Source of the DNA: Onstottus_B arcticum
GTDB taxonomy: Bacteria; Acidobacteriota; Blastocatellia; UBA7656
Length of the DNA: 64,000 nt
Direction: 5' to 3'
NCBI GenBank assembly: GCA_038040485.1
Contig: JBBPIE010000015.1
Location: 62,001-126,000 of the forward strand
Below, piece by piece: positions 32,177-40,126 of the stretch. The notes beneath the pieces are model-generated. The model worked only from the letters and a program-made list of their open reading frames with translations. It searched no databases and was not told the origin of the DNA. A program made the translations under genes and the position numbers. Position 1 is the stretch's first letter. Each line of letters opens with the position of its first letter.

Positions 32177-33358
32177 TCAGGGCTGACCTGGGGACCTCGC
32201 TGCGGGCGCTTCGGTGATTCGCTTGTCGTCGCCTGTGAGAGACTTCAAAAACTCGACCACGTCGCGTTGCTCGCTTTCATCAAGCGCCACCGGCTCAAGC
32301 TGCCAGTCGCGCGTCGGGTTCGCAATCCCACCCTTGACGTAGAACTTCACTACATCGGCCAGCGTTGCAACACTCCCGTCGTGAAAGTAAGGCGCGGTCA
32401 AACTGACGTTACGAAGCGACGGGGTTCGGAACGCGCCGATGTCCAACACGTTGCCGCTCACAAGAAACCGTCCAAGCTCGGATGCGCGTTCCCGCTTCGA
32501 CAATCCAGCAAGTGCCGCGCCTGATTCGTCTCGCGCGGCGGTCATCGCCTGGCGGGACAGCGAATCAAAATCGCCGTTGTTAGCTGCGACGCCCGTGTTG
32601 CGATAGTTCGTGTCGGTCAGAAAAGGAAATGTCGCGAACGCGGCAAACGCCTGATTGAAGCTGTGACAAACTCCACACCGAGCCTTCGAGCGAAACAGCA
32701 TCAGCCCGTTGCGCGCCGAGTCGCTCAACGCGTTGAGATCGCCGGCGAGGTAACGGTCGAGCGGTGAATTCCCCGACACCAGCGAGCGCTCGAACGAGGC
32801 AATCGCTTTCGAGAACGAGTCGATGCTCGGAGCGCCGCCAAATGCCTCGCGGAACTCGTTCACATATTCGGGAGTCGCGGCAAGTCTCGCGATGACCTGC
32901 TCGTGCGACGCGTTTCCCATCTCGTCGGGGTTTGTAAGCGGCATCTTGGCTTGCTCTTCAAGCGAGCCCGCGCGCCCGTCCCAGAACTGGCTCGCGTTGA
33001 ACATGGCGTTGAGCAACGTCGGCGAGTTGCGATGGCCAATCCGTCCGCGGATGCCTTCGGCTACCCGTTTGCCATCCGTGAAAGCGCGAGCCGGATCGTG
33101 ACAAGTAGCGCAACTGATCGTAGCGTCGGCCGACAGCTTTGGATCGAAGAATAGCTTGCGGCCCAGTTCAACTTTAGCCGCACTCATCGGATTGTCTTTT
33201 GGAATGAAGTAGGCCCAGACTTCGCGAGGTATGCCGAGCGGAAGCTGGGTCTCGAATCCCGCGACAGGCGGAGTTGCATCATCGGCGCTGACCAAAATAG
33301 GTACAGCGACACCGGAAAGCAGAACGAGAACCAGTTTGAAAACTGCAGCACGATTCAT
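32177..33358 (-). CDS. Diheme cytochrome c peroxidase (MauG/CcpA family)
   Basis: A 393-residue exported diheme protein. A signal peptide (MNRAAVFKLVLVLLSGVAVP, about 1-24) directs it to the periplasm. Heme 1 is CATCH (C83, C86, H87) and heme 2 is CGVCH (C228, C231, H232), with NSPTLLNAMFN, the FWDGRA motif and TPSLRNVSLTAPYFHDGS in between and after. MauG-like proteins oxidise protein residues, CcpA-like ones reduce H2O2; sequence does not decide. The frame is open to 33469, but the ATG at 33358 with the signal sequence is preferred; upstream lies a family B repeat. Confidence 0.92.
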   Translation of the reverse strand: MNRAAVFKLVLVLLSGVAVPILVSADDATPPVAGFETQLPLGIPREVWAYFIPKDNPMSAAKVELGRKLFFDPKLSADATISCATCHDPARAFTDGKRVAEGIRGRIGHRNSPTLLNAMFNASQFWDGRAGSLEEQAKMPLTNPDEMGNASHEQVIARLAATPEYVNEFREAFGGAPSIDSFSKAIASFERSLVSGNSPLDRYLAGDLNALSDSARNGLMLFRSKARCGVCHSFNQAFAAFATFPFLTDTNYRNTGVAANNGDFDSLSRQAMTAARDESGAALAGLSKRERASELGRFLVSGNVLDIGAFRTPSLRNVSLTAPYFHDGSVATLADVVKFYVKGGIANPTRDWQLEPVALDESEQRDVVEFLKSLTGDDKRITEAPAARSPGQP

Positions 33359-33387
33359 AAGAACCAGCCTGAAGGAATAGTTCGGGG

Positions 33388-33480
33388 CCTGTATGGGCGC
33401 GCCTCCGTGCGCGCCCCTCCTGCCAAATTCCGTGCCTGGGTTCGTGAAAAGGGGCGCGCACGGAGGCACGCCCGTACAGG
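33388..33480. repeat. Family B inverted repeat, third copy
   Basis: Left arm cctgtatgggcgcgcctccgtgcgcgcccctc (about 33388-33419) and right arm about 33447-33480 are almost perfectly complementary around a 27-nt loop. Located between the peroxidase start and the DUF2911 stop. Its open frame misleads start prediction for the peroxidase. Confidence 0.85.
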
Positions 33481-33493
33481 CTTCGAACTCCTT

Positions 33494-34159
33494 CTACTGC
33501 TCCGCGATGCCTTTGACAATGAACGCGATCGGGAGCTCCGATCCCGATTGAGTCTTGAGCTTCGAGGAAAACACCAATTGCCCATGATCGTTAGGCGCGA
33601 CCGCGGGGCTACCAGACTTGTCCGCCTGTGCGAGGCTCAGCACCGCGGGGTGATTCGTGCCGCTTGCCTTGGAGCTCATCTTCATAAGCTCTTCGAACTT
33701 GAACTGCGCATCGGGGTTTTGATCCGAAGCCACGGGAATCAACACAAGAAAGTCCCGGATTGGCGATATGCCCATATGGTTCCCGTCCGTAGGATGCAAC
33801 CCGTAACGAAGCGAGTACGCGCCCGGCTTGAGCGGCTGTCCGCGAAAGTCAGTAGTTGCTCGCACGAACGCGACGACTCCGATGAGGGCCGATTCGCCAA
33901 GCGTCGTGTAGACGGCACCCTGCGTGTCGGTCTTTCCCGCGGGAACTCCGGCTCGCAGCCAGATGTCGCAGTATGCGCCGTCGGCTAACGAGATGCGCGA
34001 ACCGCCAGGTTGAAGCGCTTTCTTCAAAGCGTCGGACGCGCCAGGGTCAGCGAAGGCGCCGGTCGGCTCAACCTTGTTGCCGTCGACGCTAGTTCGTGCC
34101 GAGGCGAAAGCAGCAAGTGCGATTGCGACTATTGTGATTGCGATCGACCTGCGCGACAT
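33494..34159 (-). CDS. Exported DUF2911-domain protein
   Basis: A 221-residue protein with a signal peptide (MSRRSIAITIVAIALAAFAS, cleavage near 22) and the DUF2911 domain: GSRISLADGAYCDIWLRAGVPAGKTD is not typical of all members, but SLRYGLHPTDGNHMGI with DFLVLIPVASDQ is characteristic. Function unknown. The frame extends to 34342, where upstream codons cross a dispersed repeat; the ATG at 34159 has GGAG close upstream and begins the signal peptide. Transcribed towards the diheme peroxidase, from which a repeat separates it. Confidence 0.83.
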   Translation of the reverse strand: MSRRSIAITIVAIALAAFASARTSVDGNKVEPTGAFADPGASDALKKALQPGGSRISLADGAYCDIWLRAGVPAGKTDTQGAVYTTLGESALIGVVAFVRATTDFRGQPLKPGAYSLRYGLHPTDGNHMGISPIRDFLVLIPVASDQNPDAQFKFEELMKMSSKASGTNHPAVLSLAQADKSGSPAVAPNDHGQLVFSSKLKTQSGSELPIAFIVKGIAEQ

Positions 34160-34194
34160 GCGTTTCTCCGTTCTGAGGATCGGGATTGGTGAGA

Positions 34195-34285
34195 TGCAGG
34201 CGAGACGCCTGCGCTCCCAGGAATCACAAAGGCACAAAGCCCACTTAAGAACCAATGTCTCTTTGTGGTCTTTGTGCCTTCGTGG
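34195..34285. repeat. Two short dispersed palindromic elements (families F and C)
   Basis: atgcaggcgagacgcctgcgctcccagg (34195-34221) belongs to the family at 39911-40030. Immediately after, cacaaaggcacaaagcccact (34225-34245) pairs with the tail of 34257-34285 (ctttgtggtctttgtgcc). Both fill the 142-nt gap between two exported-protein genes. Confidence 0.65.
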
Positions 34286-34301
34286 TGAAACTCTCTTCCG
34301 C

Positions 34302-34976
34302 CTAGCGAGCGAAGCTGCCGACAAACGCGCTGCGCTTGCCATGAACGACCCAGGTTACGCCAAGCGCCTGGCCGGCGTACTGATCGGTCTCGGCTACTGC
34401 GGGCATCGAATGAGTCAGCTCAGAAAGCGGCTGATAGAAGACGTCTTCGTTGCCGCAAAGATGATCCTTGCCGTTGATCGAGCGGGTCTCGATTCCTGCA
34501 AGCTCACCCGCACGAACCATCGTCCTGCCGTAATGCCCGCCCTCGTGGCTCATCGTCATCGTGATCGGAGCGGCCTCCGTAGCGACGACATTGTTCAAGA
34601 GCTTACCAGCCATCGACTGCGCAAAGCTCACAAGCGCGCTGCGCTGCGCGCCGGTTGCCCGCTCGTCCACGATCATGAAAGCCTTAGCCGGGTACGGATT
34701 GGTGTAGACATCGCCAAGCGTCGCAGCGGCTTTCACTACGCCAACCACGCTCAAGCCGTCCAACGCGACGCCGTTCCAGCTTCCGCTGTTGACGCGCCAC
34801 GCGAGTATCGCCTGATCGCCGGTGAGATTGACTTCGCCGTTCGCGAAGCACGGCCCCGTCCACACATCGGCGCTACGGGTTTCGATGTAGTCGCCGGATA
34901 TGTGTTGAGCCTGACTCGTCGACGACAAGGTCAAGACAGTAAGGCAAAGCGCCGAAAGAATAAAAAATCTACGCAT
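34302..34976 (-). CDS. Exported DUF1326-domain protein
   Basis: A 224-residue protein with a signal peptide (MRRFFILSALCLTVLTLSS, cleavage after SQA) and the DUF1326 domain (ISGDYIETRSADVWTGPCFANGE, LAWRVNSGSWNGVALDGLSVVGVV). Its role is unknown; members are often near peroxidase or copper proteins. Two cysteines (the CFANGE Cys and the HLCGNE Cys) might form a disulfide. The same-strand DUF2911 and diheme peroxidase genes follow, a possible exported trio. Confidence 0.85.
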   Translation of the reverse strand: MRRFFILSALCLTVLTLSSTSQAQHISGDYIETRSADVWTGPCFANGEVNLTGDQAILAWRVNSGSWNGVALDGLSVVGVVKAAATLGDVYTNPYPAKAFMIVDERATGAQRSALVSFAQSMAGKLLNNVVATEAAPITMTMSHEGGHYGRTMVRAGELAGIETRSINGKDHLCGNEDVFYQPLSELTHSMPAVAETDQYAGQALGVTWVVHGKRSAFVGSFAR

Positions 34977-35066
34977 TTGAGTTTCTCCTTCGGATACATT
35001 GAAGCTTCGAGGCTCAAATTGAATCTATCGGTCGCGGTCGAATGCGTCAAGCAAGCCGCGATTCAA

Positions 35067-35170
35067 CTCTCTGCGAAAAACCTCTGCGTCTTTGCGTCTT
35101 TGCGGTTAGCTGGTCGCGAAAGTACAACTAACCGCAGAGGCGCAAAGACGCAGAGTCTTTCGCAGAGAAG
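35067..35170. repeat. Long inverted repeat (family C)
   Basis: Left arm 35067-35109 (ctctctgcgaaaaacctctg...ggttag) is nearly the complement of the right arm 35128-35170 (ctaaccgcagaggcgc...gaag), with an 18-nt loop. Same vocabulary (ctttgcgtctttgcggttag) at 46589-46717 and 77-133. It lies between the DUF1326 start and the 77-residue gene at the end of the hydroxylase operon, so it might terminate that transcript. Confidence 0.85.
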
Positions 35171-35187
35171 ACTAAAGAACCAATCGG

Positions 35188-35421
35188 CTAATCGACTCGT
35201 CCGACCCCGTGGCACGGGCGGCTGGGTGACGAGCAGCTACCCGGCTCAGCCAGTTTTCCGTCGGGGCCGACGCACGTCTGAGTGAAGACGCACCAGAACG
35301 CGCCGTCGTTCGGAGCGGGCACCGATGGATCGTGCGGGACGCCAATGAACATGCCCTTCCAACGCAAGCAGTCGCAGAGCGCAGGATGCTGAATGTCGAA
35401 CCGTTCGGTTTCGCTGATCAT
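35188..35421 (-). CDS. Small Cys-rich protein coupled to the molybdenum hydroxylase operon
   Basis: Not recognised. A 77-residue soluble protein with six cysteines (C16, C18, C44, C50, C63, C70) and WKGMFIGVPHDPSVPAPNDG in the middle. The cysteine pattern could hold a metal cluster, a zinc site or disulfides. Its ATG at 35421 overlaps the stop of the FAD subunit gene (ATGA), so it is the fourth translated gene of the operon. No signal peptide. A maturation or redox partner role is inferred from position only. Confidence 0.7.
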   Translation of the reverse strand: MISETERFDIQHPALCDCLRWKGMFIGVPHDPSVPAPNDGAFWCVFTQTCVGPDGKLAEPGSCSSPSRPCHGVGRVD

Positions 35422-36410
35422 TTGGCGCCTCCTTTCGCGGCTTCGAGAATCGCGCGTTTGACGGCGACTTTTGCGAGCTGAATCTTGTAGCCGTTGCCGC
35501 TGAGACTCTTGGCTCCTGTAACGGCGGCGTCGCCGGCGGCCTTTGCGGTCTCTTCGGTTATTGCTTTTCCGACTAGAGCGGCTTCGGCTTCCTTCGACCG
35601 CCACGGCACAGGAGCCACGTGGCCCATAACTATGCGCGCCGCGCTGACCTTGCCGCCGCTGATGGTAAGCGCCACCGACGCGAAAGCAAGCGGCCAATCC
35701 ATTGCCTCTTTCTGGCGCACTTCATAGGAAGCGCTTTTGACTCCGGCGAGTGGGGGCACAACTATTTCAGTGACGATCTCATTGGGTTTCAAATCGTGCT
35801 CGCGATCTGTCTCCGATTGTGGAACGACGAAGAACTTCTCAACCGGAATCTCACGCTTTCCCTTAGGCCCGAAGAGGCGCACCGTAGCTCCTAACGCGAT
35901 GAACAGCGGTGCCAGGGTCGAGGGGCTGACGAAATAAGCAGGCCCCGAATTGCCAAGAATCGCGTGATAGCGATTGTCTCCGGATGGAACAAGCGACTCA
36001 CCACTCTCATCCTTTGCCAGCAGACCGAAGCCTGCACGGTAGTACCAGCATCGCGGACGTTGGCAAAGATTCCCCCCAATCGTGCCCATGTTCCTGATTT
36101 GAGGCCCTGCTATTTCGCCCGCGGTCTTCGAAATAACAGGAAAGGCCTCACGCACCTGCGGGTGGTCTGCCAACTCCTGAATCGTGACTAGCGCGCCGAT
36201 GCGCAAGCCTCGGACTGAGCCTATGCTTATGCCGCGAAGCTCCTTGATGTCCTTAATATTCACGAGCCGTTTGGGTGTGACGACATCATCCTTCATGAGA
36301 GCAAGCAGGTCGGTCCCTCCGGCGAGTATGTCAGCGTCGGCCCAGTTGCTACCCAGCAGGCTGACGGCTTGCTCTTTTGTTGTAGGGCTGGCGTATTCAA
36401 ATGCGCGCAT
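35418..36410 (-). CDS. Xanthine dehydrogenase-family FAD-binding subunit (subunit M)
   Basis: The 330-residue FAD subunit of a molybdenum hydroxylase. MRAFEYASPTTKEQAVSLLG opens the protein, followed by the FAD motif DADILAGGTDLLALMKD and the second one, TIGGNLCQRPRCWYYRAGF, plus the C-terminal CO dehydrogenase flavoprotein domain. The start at 36410 is set by GGGAGG-like sequence upstream and by family alignment; the frame continues to 36473 without support. It overlaps the molybdenum subunit gene by 14 nt and the small Cys-rich gene by 4 nt. Confidence 0.93.
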   Translation of the reverse strand: MRAFEYASPTTKEQAVSLLGSNWADADILAGGTDLLALMKDDVVTPKRLVNIKDIKELRGISIGSVRGLRIGALVTIQELADHPQVREAFPVISKTAGEIAGPQIRNMGTIGGNLCQRPRCWYYRAGFGLLAKDESGESLVPSGDNRYHAILGNSGPAYFVSPSTLAPLFIALGATVRLFGPKGKREIPVEKFFVVPQSETDREHDLKPNEIVTEIVVPPLAGVKSASYEVRQKEAMDWPLAFASVALTISGGKVSAARIVMGHVAPVPWRSKEAEAALVGKAITEETAKAAGDAAVTGAKSLSGNGYKIQLAKVAVKRAILEAAKGGAK

Positions 36411-38544
36411 TGTTGCCTCCCTTCTTTTCGATAGCCGCGAGGACCCGGTCCGGCGTGAGCGGCAAGGTCCCAACGCGAACTCCGATCGCGTTGGCTACCG
36501 CGTTCGAGATCACCGCGCCCGGCGAAACAACGGGCGGTTCTCCCAGTCCAATCACACCCCTCTCGTCATAGCCCTTGCCGGTCATCATGTGAACCACAAG
36601 CTCGCCGATGTCACCGATGCCCGCCAGCTTGTAGAACTCCATATTGGGGTTCAGCATCCGTCCGTTCCTCGCGTCGGTGATTTTCTCCTCATAGAGCGCG
36701 TAGCTCACGCCCATGATCAATGCGCCGTAGACCTGGCTCTCGGCGGTCTTCAGATCGATGATCAAGCCGCAGTCCTGCACGGCTACGATCTTGTTGATCT
36801 TGATGATGCCCGTCTCTACGTCGACCGAGACATCGGCCATCTGAACTCCGCCGACGCCCTGGCTTCCGAGGTTGCCCGGCCCGGGGTTCTTGCCACGAAC
36901 CGTTATCGGCATCGCGCCAAGCTTCGCGCAAGCCTGAGCCCAGCTCATGCTCTTGCTCGGGTTGTTCTTGACTCGAACCGTGCCGCCGACTGCTTCAAGC
37001 TCCTCAGGTTTCGCGTCGAGAGCCGGCGCGGCTTTGGCAAAGATCAGATCGAGCGCATCAAGCGATGCACGGCGAGCCGACGAACTGACGCCGGCAATGG
37101 TCGTGCTTCCGCCTGATCCGCCGGACGCCGGTAAACGGCTGTCGCCGATCGAAAGCTTCACTGCTTCAAGCGGCAAGCCCAGCGAGTCTGCGACAACAAT
37201 CATCAGCGTAGTGCGAGTGCCTGTGCCGAGGTCTTGTGTCGCCATCTTCAATTCGATCGAGCCGTCCGGTTGAACGACCAGGTCGCAATCGCTCGGATGA
37301 CCACCGCCGCCCCAGGTGTGACACGACAACCCGAGTCCTCGTTTGATGGGACCCGGGGTCTTGTCGCCTCGCTCGTGCCAGTTCTTCTTCCAGCCGATCA
37401 GATCGGCGGCGATCTTGAACTCGTCTCTGTAGACCTCAGCCCGGGCGCCCGCCAGATCCATGTTTTTGAGAAGGAAATCGAGCGGGTCCATCTTGATCGC
37501 AGCAGCCGCGTCTTCAAGAGCCGACATCGTGATCAGACAGCCTTGCGGATGACCCGGCGCGCGCCAGGCTCGCTGCGGGCCTACATGATTGACGATAGCC
37601 GTGTGCTGCTTTTTTTGATTCGGTATGTTGAAGATGTAAGGCAGCGGCGGCGAGCCCCCACCGCCCAATCCGCCTGAAGCCCACGAGTCCGACTGCCAAC
37701 CCGTGAGCGTTCCGTCTTTCTTGACCGCGACTTTCACACGCGCGTAAGCGGAAGGCCGCGCGCCTGCGACCATCAGCTCGGCGTCCCGCTCATTGAACAT
37801 CTTCACCGGTTTGCCGCCGGCCTTTTTGGAAAGCCGGGCAGCCGTGATGTCCCAATCGTCGGGTCCAAACTTGCTGCCGAATCCGCCGCCGACATGATCT
37901 TGCTTGACTGTCACATTGCCGGCCGGAATTTCAAGCGGCCTGGCGATGTTGCTTGCCGATCCGCTGACCGCTTGCGTTGACAAGTGAGCAAGCACGCTCT
38001 TGTCATCGGTCCACTCCATCACCGAGCCGTGAGATTCGAGGCAGCAGTGAGTGATCATCGTCAATCCGTAGAAGCCTTCGACAACCGTATCAGCTTCACT
38101 GAAGGCTTTGTCCGGATCACCCGCTGTATTAGCGTTAGCCGGTTTTGCAAACTCGCCGGCAAGTTTCGGGTCGGTATCGAGCGCCATGTGCGGAAGCTTT
38201 TCGTAGGTCACCTTGATCGCGCGAGCGGCGTCAATGGCTGTCGGTTCATCGACAGCCGCAACACCTACGATCGAAGCGCCCATCCACGAGATTTCGGCGC
38301 CGACGCCTTGAACGATTTGCACGGCTTTTACGCCGGGCATCTTCTCGGCCGCGCTAGTGTCTATGGCGGTGATCTTCGCGTGCGGGTGAGGACACCGAAC
38401 CATCTTGCCCCATAGCATGCCGGGAGGGTTGATGTCGTAAGAGTATTTCGCCTTGCCGGACACTTTTGCCGGTCCGTCGACGCGCGATATGCGCTTGCCG
38501 ATCAGAGTTCGTTTGTCGGCGTCGGGCCATTTATACTCGGCCAT
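36397..38544 (-). CDS. Molybdopterin-binding catalytic subunit of a xanthine dehydrogenase-family oxidoreductase
   Basis: The 715-residue large subunit that holds the molybdenum cofactor. Recognisable elements: ISRVDGPAKVSGKAKYSYD (start of the a/b hammerhead), VKQDHVGGGFGSKFGP, QRAWRAPGHPQG, and the catalytic glutamate E669 in GLGEPPVVSPGAV. Closest architecture is that of aldehyde or isoquinoline oxidoreductases with separate subunits; the substrate cannot be read. The gene overlaps both neighbours by 14 nt, so stoichiometric expression is likely. No twin-arginine signal of its own; probably piggybacks on the FeS subunit. Confidence 0.95.
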   Translation of the reverse strand: MAEYKWPDADKRTLIGKRISRVDGPAKVSGKAKYSYDINPPGMLWGKMVRCPHPHAKITAIDTSAAEKMPGVKAVQIVQGVGAEISWMGASIVGVAAVDEPTAIDAARAIKVTYEKLPHMALDTDPKLAGEFAKPANANTAGDPDKAFSEADTVVEGFYGLTMITHCCLESHGSVMEWTDDKSVLAHLSTQAVSGSASNIARPLEIPAGNVTVKQDHVGGGFGSKFGPDDWDITAARLSKKAGGKPVKMFNERDAELMVAGARPSAYARVKVAVKKDGTLTGWQSDSWASGGLGGGGSPPLPYIFNIPNQKKQHTAIVNHVGPQRAWRAPGHPQGCLITMSALEDAAAAIKMDPLDFLLKNMDLAGARAEVYRDEFKIAADLIGWKKNWHERGDKTPGPIKRGLGLSCHTWGGGGHPSDCDLVVQPDGSIELKMATQDLGTGTRTTLMIVVADSLGLPLEAVKLSIGDSRLPASGGSGGSTTIAGVSSSARRASLDALDLIFAKAAPALDAKPEELEAVGGTVRVKNNPSKSMSWAQACAKLGAMPITVRGKNPGPGNLGSQGVGGVQMADVSVDVETGIIKINKIVAVQDCGLIIDLKTAESQVYGALIMGVSYALYEEKITDARNGRMLNPNMEFYKLAGIGDIGELVVHMMTGKGYDERGVIGLGEPPVVSPGAVISNAVANAIGVRVGTLPLTPDRVLAAIEKKGGNNARI

Positions 38545-39166
38545 TTTTCTGCCCTCCTTTTGCCGCCTGCATCACGGCCGCGCGAACGCCGACATAGGTC
38601 CCGCACCGGCAGAGATTCCCGCCCAGTCCGTGCTGAACCTGTTCGGGTGTGGGGTTGGGGTTCTTGTCGAGGAAGGCTTTGCACGCGACTACGAAGCCCG
38701 GTGTGCAGAAGCCACATTGCTGGGCGTCGTTGTCGATGAAGGCTTGCTGGATTGGATGCAGCTTTTCGCCTTGCATCAAGCCTTCAACAGTAGTGATGGC
38801 TTTGCCTTGCGCCTCGATGGCGAGCACCGAGCAAGAGTAGGCCGGCTTGCCGTCTACAATCACAGTGCAAGCCCCGCAGGTCGCCCGGTCGCAAACGCGT
38901 TTCGAACCGGTCAGGTCCAAGTCGCCGCGCAGGGCTTCCAGCAATGTGACTCGCGGCTCGACTTCGGCGGCGTACTTCTTGCCGTTGACGGTCAAGGCGA
39001 GCGCGACCTTGCCGGGCCCGTACATCTTGACCTCGGCTCCGGCCACCTTGATGACCCGATGCCCCATAACCAGCGGCACCGAGAGCGAGATACCTGAAGC
39101 TTTAAGGAAGGAGCGTCGAGACCAACCGGACTCTTTTTCCTTCACATCATCATCGTCATCGTGCAT
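38531..39166 (-). CDS. (2Fe-2S)-binding subunit with twin-arginine signal
   Basis: The 211-residue iron-sulfur subunit. Twin-arginine signal SRRSFLKASG at about 16-25 sends the complex to the periplasm. The plant-type 2Fe-2S site is C92, C97, C100 and C112 (CDRATCGACTV...), and the second, helical cluster has CGFCTPGFVVAC and NLCRCGTYVGVR near residues 140-185. This pattern (periplasmic Tat FeS subunit plus Mo and FAD subunits) resembles the PaoABC type of aldehyde oxidoreductase. First gene of the four-gene operon. Confidence 0.95.
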   Translation of the reverse strand: MHDDDDDVKEKESGWSRRSFLKASGISLSVPLVMGHRVIKVAGAEVKMYGPGKVALALTVNGKKYAAEVEPRVTLLEALRGDLDLTGSKRVCDRATCGACTVIVDGKPAYSCSVLAIEAQGKAITTVEGLMQGEKLHPIQQAFIDNDAQQCGFCTPGFVVACKAFLDKNPNPTPEQVQHGLGGNLCRCGTYVGVRAAVMQAAKGGQKNGRV

Positions 39167-39180
39167 CCTGGCCCCCTTTC

Positions 39181-39267
39181 GAATTGCGGATTGCGGATTT
39201 CGGATTGCGAATTAAGGAACTCGTCCAATTTCGCAATCCACAATCCGCAATCCGAAATCCGCAATTC
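39181..39267. repeat. Inverted repeat with ggattgcggatt units (family D)
   Basis: Left arm 39181-39210 (gaattgcggattgcggatttc...) and right arm 39231-39267 (tcgcaatccacaatccg...) are complementary with short indels. Short internal repeats of gcggatt/aatccgc make it slippage-prone. It lies between the FeS subunit start and the stop of the upstream gene. Confidence 0.8.
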
Positions 39268-39732
39268 CTATGGTGGTGTTTCTCTAAACTCGAGCTCAGC
39301 GCGGCAGCAAGGACAGGGCCCCGGCGCATAAGCCCTGACGTTGCAGAGTTCGCAAAAGTAATAGATGTCGTATAGCTTTCCTTCCCGGATCGACTGCACG
39401 GTGACGATTTCGAGCTTGTCACCCGGAAACAGCTTCGCAGTGATCTGAAGCTCGCGCTGGCGCACTCGCGGGTCGGTGAACATGGCTGTTGAGATGTCAG
39501 TCGACAGGAACCTGTAACGCTTGCCGTCCGGGCTCACCAAACCAAAGTTGCCGGCGGCCTCAGTGCACCCAACCACCTCGCCACGTCCGCGAGAGTCCAA
39601 GCAAACGACGCGGCCCCGAACGACTGTGAGTCCCGTGTTGTCGGCGTCCTGTGTCTGGCTCGCTCCGAACAGTGAAAAGGACGGCGTCAAATGGAGGAGC
39701 GCCAGTAAGAGCGGAACCAGAAACTGATTCAT
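39268..39732 (-). CDS. Exported protein with a C-terminal Cys4 motif, unknown function
   Basis: A 154-residue exported protein. Signal peptide MNQFLVPLLLALLHLTPS (about 1-24). The mature part is beta-rich (VVRGRVVCLDSRGRGEV, GNFGLVSPDGKRYRFLS) and ends with FCELCNVRAYAPGPCPCCRAELE, containing a CxxC and a CxCC motif that may bind zinc or iron. Not recognised as a known family. It is transcribed towards the hydroxylase operon; only the repeat separates them, so a functional link is possible but unproven. Confidence 0.65.
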   Translation of the reverse strand: MNQFLVPLLLALLHLTPSFSLFGASQTQDADNTGLTVVRGRVVCLDSRGRGEVVGCTEAAGNFGLVSPDGKRYRFLSTDISTAMFTDPRVRQRELQITAKLFPGDKLEIVTVQSIREGKLYDIYYFCELCNVRAYAPGPCPCCRAELEFRETPP

Positions 39733-39910
39733 CAGCTAGTTCTCAGGTCTCGAATTGGCCGGCTTGCCATCTTGCGGTTGCGAGCTAAGAGGCAGCGTCC
39801 ACTGCAGGTCAACTCAAACGACCCAAATTGTTGTCATTGATTCGGAATGCGTCGGCGGCTACGTTATCATAGGATCGCCTGATCGAGCAACGACTGCATG
39901 GCTTTGAGAC

Positions 39911-40030
39911 TTGAAAAGCCTGAGAGCGCAGGTATCCCTGGGAGCGCAGGCATCCCTGCCTGCATGCGTCTTGGAAGAGACATCTAGCAAGTGCCGAACG
40001 GAGCAGCCAGGGATGCCTGCGCTCCCAGGT
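39911..40030. repeat. Dispersed inverted repeat (family F)
   Basis: Left part 39911-39964, with the half-repeated ggagcgcaggcatccctgcctgc, pairs with right arm 40011-40028 (ggatgcctgcgctcccag). Half of the 394-nt gap between the exported-protein gene and the FAD-dependent reductase. A single arm of the same family is at 34195-34221. The rest of the gap shows no promoter or RNA that I can support. Confidence 0.7.
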
Positions 40031-40126
40031 CACGATAATTGAAACTCGGAGCGAACCTGAAGCGTCCAAGTAGGCAACTCGGGCCAAACTGGAAAACCGA
40101 CCGGCGCGTCACATGGATGAAAGCTT

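Noticed and set aside
33359..33469. N-terminal extension of the diheme peroxidase
   Set aside because: Encoded by a family B repeat; the signal peptide starts at the ATG at 33358.
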